NCBI GenBank assembly: GCA_020081605.1 | Contig: JAHREC010000045.1 | Location: forward strand, 2,170,001 to 2,234,000 | Length of the DNA: 64,000 bases | Origin: Albifimbria verrucaria | Lineage: Eukaryota; Ascomycota; Sordariomycetes; Hypocreales; Stachybotryaceae | Direction of reading: 5' to 3' | Shown here: piece by piece, positions 10,413 through 23,275 of the stretch | Layout: each line of letters starts with the position of its first letter | Position numbering within the stretch: the stretch's first letter is position 1 | The notes under the pieces: model-generated | What the model was told of the DNA's origin: nothing | Databases searched by the model: none | The model's input: the letters and a program-made list of their open reading frames with translations, nothing else | Made by a program: the position numbers and the translations under genes

Positions 10413-13273
10413 ATGGCGGCAGAACGGTCGAAGCAGTCGACACCGCCGGCCCAGACGGGCAAGATCAAAGTCAAGACCGAGCCTGGCAAGACGCGCCAGT
10501 TTCACACACGTAGTCGAGCGGGGTGCGTCGTATGTAGGGCTCGACATGTTAGATGTGATGAAGCGCGACCGTTCTGGTAGGTGAAAATGTCTCTTCCTGT
10601 GACAAAGGGTTTCGTCCGGTATCCCTCCTCTCGTTTAGTCTCGCCCTACACACTTTGCACATTTTATTTTCTTCTTGCCATCTTGCATGAACTTGCGTCC
10701 GAACCAAGTCCCCGGATGTCTTTCGGCATTTGCTGAATCTGGTATCGGACGAATACACGAGACGCGAGTGTGCGGCGGAGGATGGGCAGTGCAGGATACC
10801 GGCCTAGTGGCCACTGGCCCCCAACACCAACACCGGTACCGATGGATCGATCTCCAGATTGATCAGCCGTGATGAAATGGCCGGTATTGATGCAACGGCT
10901 TGTTGATGCACATCTTTGGGGCTGCTTGTAGGGCTGCGCCAAGTCATGAGCCAACATGGCGATGTTCCCTGTTGTGTCACTTCTCTACCCTCTTGCCACG
11001 TGGCTAGGTTCTCGACTATGTTACACCAAGATGCATGTTTGCTAACGACGATGCCTTTTTCTCTCGTAACAGCAACAACTGCTTGTCTGCCAAGCGACCC
11101 TGCGAATACACCCCTGCCAAGATCCCGCTCCGAGAGCGGCGAGCCCAAGAACGACAGCCGCTGCAGCCTGGAGAACAGAAGCCATGGGTGTGTTGGGAAG
11201 AGCAGTCCTGCTCGTCATCAGGAGTGATAGCGACCGTGTCTGCTCCTCCTAGCCCAATACCGTGGCAGGCAATGTCCGAGTCCACGACGCTAGATCCGTT
11301 TAACACGATGGTCATTAATATGCAATACAAGTCTAAAGAACTTTTCAACTACTGTGAGTTTACTCTGAACATTATTAATTTGCTGCATTTTGCGTCTTTG
11401 AACAGAAGGAAGGAAAATATGTTTCCCTTGGGTTTCATCACTCTCTGTATCCCTCCGTGGCTTGGGCTCAGAAAACTAACGATGGCTTCTTAGTCTGTCA
11501 GATGGGTGGGTACATCGGCAGGGAACAGCAGGATAATGCGTAGGTTCCCTTGTTCAACCTCTTTGAAGTTACATGCTAACTAGGCACCTATTCCTACAGC
11601 TTACGTTCTTTAACCGAGGACCCTGCCTCACTCCGCAACACACTTCTGCTGGCAGGCCTCCACTACGCGTGGAACAAGGGCGCCCTGGATTCCTTTGAAT
11701 CGACATTTTTGTACCACAAGATTGAGAGCATACGAGCCGTCAACCAATGCATATTAGATCTGAAGCCCAAGACAGCGAAGATGTGCATTAGGCAGATCGC
11801 CACACTTTGTTTCGCAGAGGTACGTAAGATGAGATTCTTATTATGCTTTTGTCTTGGCAAGCGCTCTTCCAGGGCAAGCATCGGTGAGGAGAAAACTCCG
11901 CGACCAGGCATCGTTTGAGATCGGAGATCGGAATGTCATTTTGGATGCTGACTGTACTTGCTTCTAGTATTGCATAGGGAACGAGGAGGCTGCGGAAGCC
12001 CATTTGCAGGCCATCGTGGCCTTTTTAGACATCAAGAACCCCAAGTCCTGTCGGAAAGAGATCGATGATGAATTCGTCAACCGGTATTTAGTAATGTGAG
12101 TGTGTTTCAATCAAGCCTTGTTTAATGCCATCATGTATTGTCTTCTCCATCGTCACAAGAAAGATATTGTTGCGCAGGAAGCTAACTTGACCTAGATGTT
12201 ACTACTTTCTGTTAGGTTTTAAGGAGAAGGCAGAAGATGTTCCATCCGAACCAAATCACTTGCATAGGTCAGCAGCGGAAGAGGCAGCTTGCCTCAAGTC
12301 CTTGCAGAGCCGTACAGGAGAGAACCGCCTGAAGGTGTTGCATCTGCTACCGACCTTTCTTGCGGGTCCACAGTCATATGACGGATTGCACGACGTTGAT
12401 GCCGATCACATCATCGACAGCCTCCGAGAAGCGACGAGCGATTGCGACCAGCGGCAGGTTGATAAGCTACTCAGCAGCCCATGTTCGATGCAGACAGAGA
12501 GAGTTACATGTGCGATGAGGCGGCACTTCATGGCAATGACCTGCCGTGTACTCTCGGCTGCGGATAACATTGTCAAGCTGGTTGATGGCACGAAGAAGAA
12601 GAAGAGCCTGCGATCCGCAAAACTGCCCCCATCACCACCAGCATCCTCATCATCCTCGCCAGCGTCCGGGGTTAAGTTAGTGACTCGAAGACCCAAAATC
12701 TCATCATTAACAGGGATCGGAACAACAGCGGCGTTGTATCTGCACTCGGTGCTCGAGAACTACAATGGAGGATACCCCGTGGATATGCGTCTACACACAA
12801 CGGTGCTATCGATTCTACGCCGGGACCTGTCACATTGCGAGCATCGGAATTTATACCAGTGCACCGTAGACGAGGGTGGCATAGCGATGGGCCGTGATTT
12901 TTGGTTCTGGCGCGCGTTTGTCGGGTCTTTCAGCCTAGCGAAGGCGATCGAGGTGGCACTCGCGACAGCAGCGACGGCAGAGGATCCGGCAGCGGAGGCA
13001 GAGAGCAGAGAAACTGTGGATGAGTTACATAACTTGAAGTTCACCTATGAAGGTTTCATTCGACGATGGAGTGAATCTTCGGGTGTAACAGAATGGTCGG
13101 AGGCAAGAGATGTCCTGGCACGGATAGTGTGGCCGGAATTCGAATCGAGCGAGACCATGGCGGAAGGACTGTGGGAGAGAGCGGTTAGATGGCCGTATGC
13201 AATGGACATGATGACAAGGGACCCATTAGGAGGAGATGGAGGACTAAGTGGGTATGAAGCGATATATGATTGA
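10413..13273 (+). CDS. Zn2Cys6 fungal transcription factor
   Basis: Nuclear DNA-binding regulator of the GAL4-type cluster family. Six exons fit in frame: 10413-10576, 11073-11353, 11494-11539, 11600-11819, 11968-12095 and 12196-13273, totalling 1917 nt (638 residues). The binuclear cluster (about residues 40-75) is CVVCRARHVRC followed by CNNC and a sixth Cys in KRPCEYTP, giving CX2CX6CX6CX2CX6C. A 496-nt first intron interrupts the cluster right at the fourth cysteine codon. The middle region (MGGYIGREQQ, LLLAGLHYAWNKGALDSFE) resembles the fungal-specific regulatory domain of the Fungal_trans_2 type. A Ser/Pro/Lys-rich linker lies near 12590-12670. No homopolymer repair is needed. The NCS1 permease follows on the same strand 1 kb away and is a possible target, which is inference only. 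Confidence 0.85.
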
Positions 13274-14319
13274 AGACATTTGAGCGAAAACACGAAGCGT
13301 GGGATTCGGAAATACTGTAAAACTCCAAAACAAGCGACAAAAAAATAGAAAGAAAAGCAAAACAGCTCCAACAAAAATAGAGAATATTTGAACCACTCAA
13401 TTGAGCATTTTCATGATGATCATGAATTTGAGATCATGGGCTGATGCTGTGGCTGGGGTGTCTTACATTACCGGGCCATCTTGTGTAAGTCATGATGTAA
13501 CTGGTCGTGAGGACTCCCTTGCAGACAACAATTGGCAGAGCCATCTATTGATTCAAACATGCTGAAGATGTTGTCTCGGATGCCTAATTGAGGCTGCATA
13601 AAATTGTCCCATGTGGATTCCCTTGCTTAATTGCAATATGCCTTGGCCGTCAACGTCAACTCCATCGACAGAGGTTGACGACCCCATCACCAACCCAACC
13701 GCCCATTACTAAGAGGCCAAGACCAGCTCCACCATATTACCTCTTGGTCACTGCACACCATCAAAACTACGACGCTGTACTATAAGCGGTTAAGCCAACG
13801 TCGAGGACTAGAGGCGAGGCGAGGCCTTTTCGCATCTTGGCAACTAGCGCCAGAGGAGGGCAAAAAGACGTGGGGTGGTTATTTGCCGCTGATAACCGTG
13901 TTCAGTTTAGTGAAATATTTTTTCTTCCATGGTATTGGACTCATCTGGGGAAAAGTGTGGATGACTCGAATCGTTGAAGCCGAATGACTGACTTTTTCCC
14001 TGTGCTGCGCTCCTGGATCGGAGGAGGCTGGTTCTTGGGACTAATTTATTGGTCACTGGCGCCACTATTGTTTACTTTTCTCTGACTGGTTTTTTTTAAA
14101 ACGGGATCATGCGCTGTTGACCATATCTCTTGTGAAGCATTCAATCCTCTTGTGTTACTCACTTATCTTTGGTGGCTGGCGAGCTGAGGGTGGAATATAT
14201 CGCAAGATCACCATTGGGGCGGGACATTGTCAAGCACCAAGTGGGCAACCGTTGATCGAGCACGCACCAGCGAGTGGAGCGATTGGATCCAAGAAAACAG
14301 GGACAGACGAGGCTTCACG
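13274..14319. other. Intergenic, upstream region of the NCS1 permease
   Basis: No gene is supported. It includes the 3' region of the Zn2Cys6 gene and the promoter and leader of the permease. Upstream codons in frame with the permease extend to 14227 without an ATG. Confidence 0.5.
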
Positions 14320-16024
14320 ATGGCTTCTGTGCTTGCTCGGGACGTGGAGCCTGCCCTCCCTCACAATGAGGTCCAGGAGAAAGACAACGCACCTCGGGGC
14401 ACCGGCCATGCTGCCAACACCACCAGCGCCGTGCGCGCCTCATCGCCACGGCCGATGTCCACGACCTCCTCAGCCTCATCTGTGCTGTCTCTGACTATGC
14501 TGCACAAGGCGCTGCGCATGGGCCGTGTCGAGGAGAAGGGCATCCAGCCGCTGCCTCTTGAGGATCGCACGTCGACGCGCTTCTTCAACATTTTCACGTG
14601 CTGGTTCTCCATGAACTCCAACATCCTGGGCATCACGTTTGGACTTTTGGGCCCTTCTGTATACGGCCTGGGTCTGCGTGATTCGGCACTGGTAATCCTG
14701 TTCTTTACGTTGTTGTCGACGGTGCCTCCGGCCTATTTGGCGACATTGGGCCCAAAGACAGGCATGAGGCAGATGGTCCAGGCGAGATTTAGTTTCGGGT
14801 GAGTGACATGTCTTTTTCTTTGGTCTATATCATTTAGTGGGTTTATTTGCTGACCCGACTTCAGGCGATACATTGTCTCCATCCCGGTTCTTCTCAATCT
14901 CGCAACGTTGACTGGCTTCATTGTCATCATCTGTGTTATCGGCGGGCAATGCCTTTCCGCGGTTTCTAACGGCTCACTTACTCACGATGCCGGAATTATC
15001 ATCATCGGCCTGCTGTCTCTTGTCATCTCTTTCTGTGGCTTCCGTGTCTTGCACTACTACGAGACCTACGCCTTCATCCCCGCTGTCATCATGGTTGCCA
15101 TCGCTACGGGCTGCGGTGGCTCAACGCTGAAGGATCAGCAACAGTTCCCACCTGCCACGGCGCCTGCGGTGCTCAGCTTTGGCATGATTGTGGCGGGTTA
15201 TATGATCCCATGGGCTGCGATTGCGAGCGATCTGACAACCTACTTTGATCCCAAAGTTCCTTCGTAAGCGCCCTCTGTCCTCCTATTTGCAATGGCCTAG
15301 CCCCATAGACGAAGACTAATTTTGATACAGTTGGCGCGTATTTACTTATACCTATCTCGGACTTGCCCTTCCGACTATTCTTCTCATGACACTCGGTGCC
15401 GCCATTGCCGGTGCCCTCCCGAACAACCCCGAATGGTCAGCGGCGTACGATAAGAACCTCGTTGGTGGTGTTCTCGCAGCCATGCTGTCAAGCGCTGGCG
15501 GCTTCGGCAAGTTCTGTGTCGTTATCCTTTCCCTTACGTTGCTCGGAAACACCGGCGGCACCATGTACGCCATTACACTCAACTTCCAGACCCTGGTGCC
15601 GTGGTTGATTCGTGTTCCACGCTACATCTTCGCCATTGTTGTTACTGCCATCGTCATCCCAACAGCCATACGCGCCGCCGATGAATTTTTCCTCAACCTC
15701 GAGAACTTTGTTGGATTGATTGGCTACTGGTCCGCCGCCTTTGTAGGAATTGTCGTCGCAGAGCACCTTGTGTTCCGTGGCGGTCGTTCCGACAGTTACG
15801 ATCATGCTATCTGGTCCAATTCAAGCAAACTTCCCATTGGTTTGGCAGCCATCACGAGTGGTATACTGTGTTTTGGACTGGTAATTCCGTGCATGGCCCA
15901 GGTATGGTGGACCGGACCTATCGCTGAGACGACGGGCGACATTGGCTTCGAGGTTGCTCTTGTGCTGAGCGGCCTATTGTATGTGCCACTGCGATGGGCT
16001 GAGAGGCGATTCATTGGGAGGTAA
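14320..16024 (+). CDS. NCS1-family purine-cytosine permease-like transporter
   Basis: Plasma-membrane symporter for nucleobases or related compounds (Fcy2-type, PF02133). Three exons, 14320-14798, 14865-15263 and 15331-16024, join in frame to 523 residues. The start ATG gives MASVLARDVEPALP. Exon 1 ends in RFSFGRYIVSIPV across the splice, a typical NCS1 segment after TM3. At least ten hydrophobic segments are visible, including LGITFGLLGPSVYGLGL, FIVIICVIGGQCLSAV and YMIPWAAIASDLTTYF. The N-terminus is hydrophilic and cytosolic. Substrate cannot be assigned; cytosine/purine is the family default, but allantoin, uracil or thiamine-like substrates are possible. The frame is clean throughout. 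Confidence 0.88.
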
Positions 16025-16383
16025 TCTATATCGCGCATCCGATGCTCGCCCAAATTCGAGGTATAATCTAGTTGACGATGAGTTAGCTGGTGAAGGCCAA
16101 ACGTGTCACATGCGAATGACATTGGAACACGACATTATGAGTAACGAACAAAATAGAACGGGTTGAAGCACAATAAAGGATGGAGCGGTTTTCATAGAAG
16201 ATACCGAGAAGAGTATTTATAGCTAATAAAGTGAAACTTCATTTGACGTTCAAGCCATTGAGGGTCTTTTCACACCCTTGGGCTCCTGGTCTAACCAAGC
16301 CTCGCTGATGTACACTCAACCCAACTGCCACTTGAGAAATCCCTTTTACGCACCTTTCAAGCTTACAAAGCCAATTCCGAATA
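16025..16383. other. Intergenic between convergent permease and NLR
   Basis: Holds the 3' ends of both genes. Nothing else was seen. Confidence 0.5.
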
Positions 16384-19300
16384 TTAATCGCTGAAGAATC
16401 CCCGAAATTTCCTTGACAGCTTGCCCAGCTTTGAATGAGTTCTGGTCCCAGATGAAGACTCCTCTGTGCTACCATGACTATTAGGCGCAATACTGTCAAA
16501 CGTAAGGAATTGTTGCTGAGGTCTATGGGCAATGGGATTTTGCTGATTTTCATGACTATTCTTTGGGTTCTTGGCTCGCTTGCTAGGCAAGGAACTTTCC
16601 CGAGTTCATGCCTCGTCTGCGACCTGCTTGAAGGATCGCATGGTTGTTGAAACTCATGAGAATGGCCTGGTGTTCTAGTGTTCGGGGGAATATAGGCTGA
16701 TCAACAGTCTTTTGACTATCAAGCTCGAGCGGTGGCCTCCAAGTGCTAGCGCTAGCTAAAGTTGGTTCATAATTGTCTTCTGGCCTTGCGGTGCTCTGCC
16801 TTGTGAATGATTCTGAAGACTCATGGCTATCTGTCAATGTGCCCCTCGACTTGAGGGGTCCCATTTGTGATTCATAAATATTATCTGAGATTTTATCCTC
16901 TTCAACCGAATATGAGTTCGGGGGCTGTAGCTTCTTGCCGTGGCAGTTTCTGAATAAAGGGAAAACTGTTGAAGTCCGTAGGCATCATCTAGCCCTATGG
17001 CTCCATTTTTGAGCAATAGTTTCTCCACTGCTTCATGGTTACCAAAGATTGCGCGCTGCAATGGAGTAGTTTCGTTGATTTCTGCGGTATTCACGCTGGC
17101 CCCATTATCTAGGAGTAGCTGGACAATGGCTTCATGTCCACCTCTAGCAGCCCACGAGAGTGGCGTGCAGCCATCTTCGTCCTGCGAGTTGATATTCACC
17201 GTCCCTGGCCTGAGTAGCATTTGAAGTATGGATAGATGCCCACACGAAGCAGCCATGGATAATGGTGTTTGACCATAAGCATCTGGCAAATCATGTTCCA
17301 CCCTCTGATCTGCTATCAGTAGCTCAACTATTGCCTCATGCCCTTCTTGAGTAGCATGGAACAAAGGAGAACAGTCGTAATAGTCAGTTACGTTAGGGTC
17401 AACCTGTTCATTGGCTAGCAAAAGTCTGACCACTGCCTCATGCCCCATTTCAGAGGCCCTTGATAACGCTGTCTGGCCGTAATCTCGGTCTTGGCAGTTG
17501 ATACCAACTTGCTCATCTTCTGCGAGTAACTGGACTATTGGTGCACACCCACTATCCGAAGCATGGTATAGCGGGAAGTTTCCGTCATTGTTAGTCAAGT
17601 TGAGATCAAGCAACTTATTGGCCAATAAGAACCGGACCGTAGCCTCATCACCCTTTTCCGAAGCTCTCGATAGCGGTGTTTGGCCATAATCTCCATCTTG
17701 AAGGTTAGGATCGACTCGCTCGTCCACTGATAACAAGCGGACTACTGCGTCATGTCCATTTTCAGCAGCGTAGAATAGCGGCGAGTACCCTCTGTGATCG
17801 ACCGAATTAGGGTCAACCTGCTTATGTGCCAGTAACAGCCCGACTACAGTCTCATGTCCACTTTCAGCTGCAAAGGAAAGCGGTGTTTGGCCGTTCTCGC
17901 CTTGTAAATTTATGTCAACCCTTTCATCGGCTAACAATAATTGAATCAAAGCAGCGTTACTACCCCTAGAGGCTAAATAAAGGGCGGTTTGACTGTCTTT
18001 GTCTCGTGCGTTTATGTCAACTCTTGCGTCTGCTAGCAGTAGACGAACCACAGCGTCACTTCCGTATTCGCAGGCACCACACAAAGGTGTCTGCCCTGTT
18101 TTGAGATCCTTTACATCAGGATCGACGCGTGAATCTTCTAACAAAAGCTGAACCACGAGATCATACCCACGTTCAGCTGCCCTATATAAAGGCGTCCTGC
18201 TCATAGAGTCTTCTGGGTTAGGGTCGACTTGCCCAGTGGCCAGCAGCAACTTGACTATAGTTTCATGCCCTCCCCAGCTAGCGTACGCTAAGGGTGTTCG
18301 GCTGTTATTATCAATGGAGTTGGGATCAACAAAACCCGTCGATAGTAGTACCTCGACTATATCCACATGCTCATGCCAAGCAGCGAGACATAGCGGTGTC
18401 CAGTCGTACAAATCTCTTGTGTCGGGATGAACTAATCCGGTCGCTAGGAATAGCTGAGTGATTGCCGTACGTCCATTTCTTACGGCATAGAATAATGGTA
18501 TCCAGTGGTAGTTATCCTTTGCATCCAGATCGACTTCTTTATTGGACACGAATAGCTTCACCACAGCCTCGTGTCCATATTCTGCGGCATAGGATATAGG
18601 AGTTCGGTTTAACTTATCATGTGAGTTCAGATCAACCCTATTAGTTAGCAGCAGGTATTGCACCACTTTATCATGCCCATTTCCAGAAGCATATGCCAAA
18701 GGAGTTCGCCCATGGCGATCCCTTTTGTCAACGATCGATTTGTTTATTAGCACTGTCACTGCTTCAAGCAGGCCAAATCGAGCCGCCAGGTGAAGTCCAG
18801 TTACTTTTTCAAGCTCTTAGTGAATCAGTTCAAAGTATGGGCAGCAAATGCTATTTGAGCGGATGCTACAACATGAGCTCTCTTTTTCAGGAACTCTAAA
18901 GCAGTGGCGTTGACTGAAGCATCACGGGCGTGGTCCCCACGATTTGCAGGTGTAGTCATAAAATGGGTATTGCTGCAAACGAGAGTTTCAATCTTCTTGA
19001 ATTTTACAATATCCATTAGCAAAAGCCTTGAACGAGATATAAGCAATGTAGATTGCCGCGATATTTGCTTGTCCATTAGGAAACCATTTCTCTTGAGTTC
19101 TTTCGAAATAGTCATGAGTTGTATAGTACACAAGTCGGATGATACCGCTATCTTCATCAACTGTAACAAGACCGCTACATACCGAAACCATATCTTGAAT
19201 TCGGGGTGCTCTCTTCGTTGATGTCCGACTCGTTGACTTCTACAGCAAGCGCATGCTGGAGCCCCGTGCTAGATAAGGGCATTTTCGCGTGGGTGATCCA

Positions 19301-22300
19301 AGACAGAATTTGTTTGGCACGTGATTGCTGGGCTGGGAATTGCTCTTCAACACGTTCCATTGCGTTCTGGTAAGCAGCGTCATACACCTGCAACTTGGTA
19401 GGGTCGGATTGGTTTGCTTCTGACTCGTCCCTCAATTTCTGTAAAGCCGCTCGTATAGCCTTGGGGGTATCATAGCCGATGAGAGACTGAAAATACAGCT
19501 GGGAAAGGAGGAACCTATTTATGTTAGGGCACTTTCACGCAGAATCAAGATCAAACTTACATTCCGTTGGCAGTTTCTATGATGGTAGTCGATATTTCGC
19601 TTTGAAGATCAGGTCTCTCAGAGACAAAAGACGGAAGTTGCGATATGCGGTCGTCTAGGTATTTGTGAATGTCCTCATCGTGTGCAAATATTTCAAAACT
19701 GTTTTTGAAATGGTTCGATATGTCTGGTAAAGGCCTCGAAGTCGCGAATATGTTCACTTTGCTTTTGCCCTGAAGACTGAATGTCTCAGAGAGAAACATT
19801 CCTCGACAACCATCCGAAGTCTGGCATTCATCTAGTGCATCCACAACAATGAAGATTCTTGTGTACATCCTCGAAACGACCCCAAGAGCTCTAGAGATCT
19901 CTCAGAGGTAGTTTTGTCTTCCTCTGCCGATGCTGGTTGTAGAAATCTTTAACGTCTGCCGGTATTGAAGACTGGTTCTAGCACAATTGCTTTAATAGAC
20001 TAGAAACCAAGCCTTCGATCATCTGCTCGTGTTTGCGTCTGAAATCACAGTAAATGTAAGCAACCACAGCCTTTTTGTCATCGTAAAGTCGGCGCTCGAG
20101 GTCGTCTACCACGATGGATGTAATAATAGTCTTTCCAGATCCCGGGATTCCCTAGCAAAACACCGTGTCTCCATTCTTCTGGACCCAACTCTTGTATTCT
20201 GAAGAATCAAGCAGCCATTGACCTGTTCCTGGTTGCCGCCTCCGCTGGTAATCGCTCTGCTGAGGACCGTAGTCAATAGGTGAGATCCAGTTGAGGATGT
20301 CATTTCCCTCTTGCTGCGATCTTTCTCTCTCAATATTTGAGCTCAGTTTCTCAATATCAAGTCACATTACCTCTACGTTTGTTGCAGTTGAAGAGACCTT
20401 GGCAAGAACTATATTCATGTTTAGATCGTTATTCTCTAAAACTAATCCATGCTAGACTAACCACGCTCATGAATTTTCGCTTCAGCATTAACTTTGCTGG
20501 GAGGGATACAATAGAGGAGATCCTTCGTATAAGCGGCAGCGGTCATTGCTGCGTATCCTTGCCACATTTTGGTTTTATGAGTATCTGAGTAATCACAGAT
20601 ACCGCGGATTACAAGAAAAGGAAAGTGGTTCATTAGGCCCGCAGCCTCCATCTCGAAGCACAAAACACCTTTCTCTGCTGCAAGTCGGTCTCTGATTATC
20701 GCGTCTTTCATGAGTTGGTTGGCCGAAGCGATCAAACCGTAGTGTATAGCTGGATTGTCTTCGTCCTCTTCCCGTACAGAACGTGTTACCACATTCGATT
20801 CATTGTCAGTTGTGGTGCAACAGACATCATCCTGATGTATGAAAGTGGATAGGTATAACACATCTGAGACGGGGTCTGGTCGGCCATATTTCCTTCGTAG
20901 TCGTGGTTTCTTCGCAAGAATGTTCTTGATAGAATCGTCTATTCTGTGACCATCAATCTGATACTGGGTCTCTAATACGCTCACTGCTGTGCGGAAGATA
21001 GCCGAGGGTTGGTTCAAGTACCCTGTTGTTTGAAACTCCCTGTTCTGAATTGTCTTGCCGAAATCATATTGCATTACGCCGCCTTTGCCATCCTGAGGAG
21101 TACCAACCACGACATCGCCTAGTCGTATGTCATAAGCGGAGCTAGGAGCACCACCACCTATGCCAACCATCAAGCCGACCCTGATGTTGGGGAAGCTGTG
21201 AAGCATGTCCCTTGCCACACTTGCCGCAGAGCCTATCCCGTACTCTCCTTCGGATATCACGGCAATGACGACTTTATGCTTGCCAATCTCCCCCAACGTA
21301 TAGTCATTGTTATCGCTGGGTGACTGGAACTTGGGACTCCCATGTTCTTTGTCCAGAAACACTCTTGCGGCTACATATTCAGTGGATAAGGCACAAATCC
21401 AACCGACGGTATAGTCTTGATTTGAAAATAGGTTTTTATCCTGCTCACTAGGTCCTATATGCCCGGAGTCAAATAGTCCCATTTCGTCTCGAGGAGATGC
21501 AAGTTCAGAGGCTGGCTTACATTGAACTTCATCAAGAGGCGTATTTTCTTTGACTCGTGCCCTATAATTAAAACTGATATCGAGCCGCTCAGTCTTGGTT
21601 AACATCTGTCCCATCTGCAACTCACGATAGTTCTGCAGATCTTTTGGACTGGGAAGTGATGCCGAGTGAGCACCCAAATGGCACACTACGTCTTGCAATG
21701 TATCATGGATCGGTATTACGTATGCTTCACCAAAGCCATCAACCGATACAACATGACCATAGATACGACCATTCTGTTCGTCGATTACCCAGGCACCAGA
21801 GTCACCGCACATCAGCCCTATCCGCAGCAATCAGTATTTCCTAGCTACTCGTGTCTTTTTTCATAACAGGTCTGATACTACTTACTTGAGTCTTTATTTG
21901 GCACGAAGTCTAGGGTTTCGACAAAATTTGTCCCAGGCTGCAACATGATACTTGACCCTTTAGCTGTCAGTGTCCCTCGCTGGAGGCCCCGACAGCTGAT
22001 GACTGCAAAGCCTTGTGATGACTTGGGCAGCGGGTCGTGATGCCAATCGTGATTTGGCGGTTGTTGGCTGATCATGGCTGACTTGTCGGGGCTTGCTGAA
22101 GGCAAACTCAATGGTCCCTCAACTTCGCGGATGAAATTTGGCAGCAAATCTTCAGCGGCAATCGATATGAGGGCCCAATCGCGATTACTCCCTGTTATGG
22201 CCGCACTACTTCTAGAAGAAAAATGCTGGATTGTCCCAAATTTGCGCAGGGGCCGTTTAAAAGAAGGCTGTTGTCGTCGTTGGAAGCCGGGTATCCTGCT

Positions 22301-23275
22301 AGACATACAATGTCATCTTCCACTGCACCCTCAAAGTCTTCTTCTTCTTCATCGCTCAAATCATCTCCTGTTGGTGATTGAGTATCGTCGCTCATGTTTT
22401 GAGTTTCCTCAACAGCATGGCCGGCAGTGATGCCATATATGTGTGTCGCCTGACCGTCTCCAACCTGGATGAGGCCGCCTAGAGTAGCAATAGCAGAGCG
22501 GTGGCTCCCCTGCACCTTGATCGGCATTCCACAGAGTGTATCTGCTAGCCAAGAGCCATGATAGACCTCAGCTGCAGTTGCCGAGAAGAGCCTGAGAACA
22601 CCCTTATCTACAACACGTATGCGAAAGTCACCCCGCAACTCCTCGAGTAGATGACGCTGGGAGAAGAACTTTCTAACACATCTAGCCGCTTTCTTTTCAC
22701 AATGAACAACAATATACAGCTTTGACGTTGCTTCCGTGTGTCCGAGGTATTTGAGCTTCATGGCAATATCGCCGGGATTAGACATCTTCTTGGAGACCTC
22801 CTTCCATAGAGCTTCCGAGTATAAAACTTTGAGGTCAAAGAAGCGGTCACGCAACTCCTCTGGTATAGGCCTCTCAAAAGGCCTAAGGCATGGAATTTCT
22901 TTTGAAGGTGCTCAGGCTTGCCAGTTTGATCTTCGATGGTATATTGCCTGGAAATCATTGACGCGCTACCCTCTTTGGTATCAATGTCGGTATCTTTGCC
23001 GCTCGTCACGACATCCTCTCCGGTTACAGTATCTAGCGTATGGACCGCTGAAGGCTGTTGATTATTAGAATCGCCATCGAGAGTCGAAATATCAAGCTGC
23101 GCAGGAGCGGGCAACAGAGATCGAGCACGTTTTGATTGCAAAAATTCGAACTTAAAAGGGCTGCTTTGTAGGCCGAGGAACTCCGCTCCCTTTTAAGAAG
23201 TGAATCTGAATTCATCACGACAAAATAGTCCCGGATTACCATATCTCGACGAGACTCCCATCCGAGCAGGTACAA
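16384..23275 (-). pseudogene. NLR-type protein: trypsin-like protease + PNP_UDP + NACHT + ankyrin repeats (decayed)
   Basis: Fungal STAND/NLR proteins sense non-self or damage and trigger cell death or defence; this copy is broken. Reading from 23275 down: a leader of about 130 residues; a trypsin-like domain with His in YGITAGHAVEE, Asp in NRDWALISIA and Ser in MCGDSGAWVID; a nucleoside phosphorylase-like domain (DYTVGWICALSTEY, GLMVGIGGGAPSSAYDIRLG, CFEMEAAGL, IRGICDYSDTHK); a linker ending SPIDYGPQQSDY; a NACHT ATPase with P-loop GIPGSGKT and Walker B FIVVDALDECQ; then 18 ankyrin repeats and a Ser/Gln-rich tail ending GKLSRKFRGFFSD. Introns fit near 20462, 21880 and 19560. In-frame stops occur at 20364-20362, 20154-20152, 19980-19978, 18990-18988 and 18827-18825. 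Some frameshifts are homopolymer-type (for example the G run at 16920-16924), but those near 19900 and 19190 are not. It could be expressed as fragments. Confidence 0.85.
16990..18790 (-). repeat. 18 tandem ankyrin repeats (C-terminal part of the NLR)
   Basis: Units of 33-35 residues, each about 100 bases, follow the pattern TPLxxAAxxGHxAVVxLLLxxxxVDPN. They run from TGLHLAARFGLLEAV near 18790 to TPLQRAIFGNHEAVEKLLLK near 17000. All but the first lie in one uninterrupted 641-codon frame (18759-16834), in contrast to the damaged NACHT part just upstream. Ankyrin arrays of this kind are the ligand-sensing part of fungal NLRs and often vary in repeat number between strains. Confidence 0.9.

Noticed and set aside
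20362..20364. Stop-codon reassignment (TGA as Trp, TAG as Gln) to rescue the NLR
   Set aside because: All other genes in the window use the standard code and end at TGA, TAG and TAA normally.
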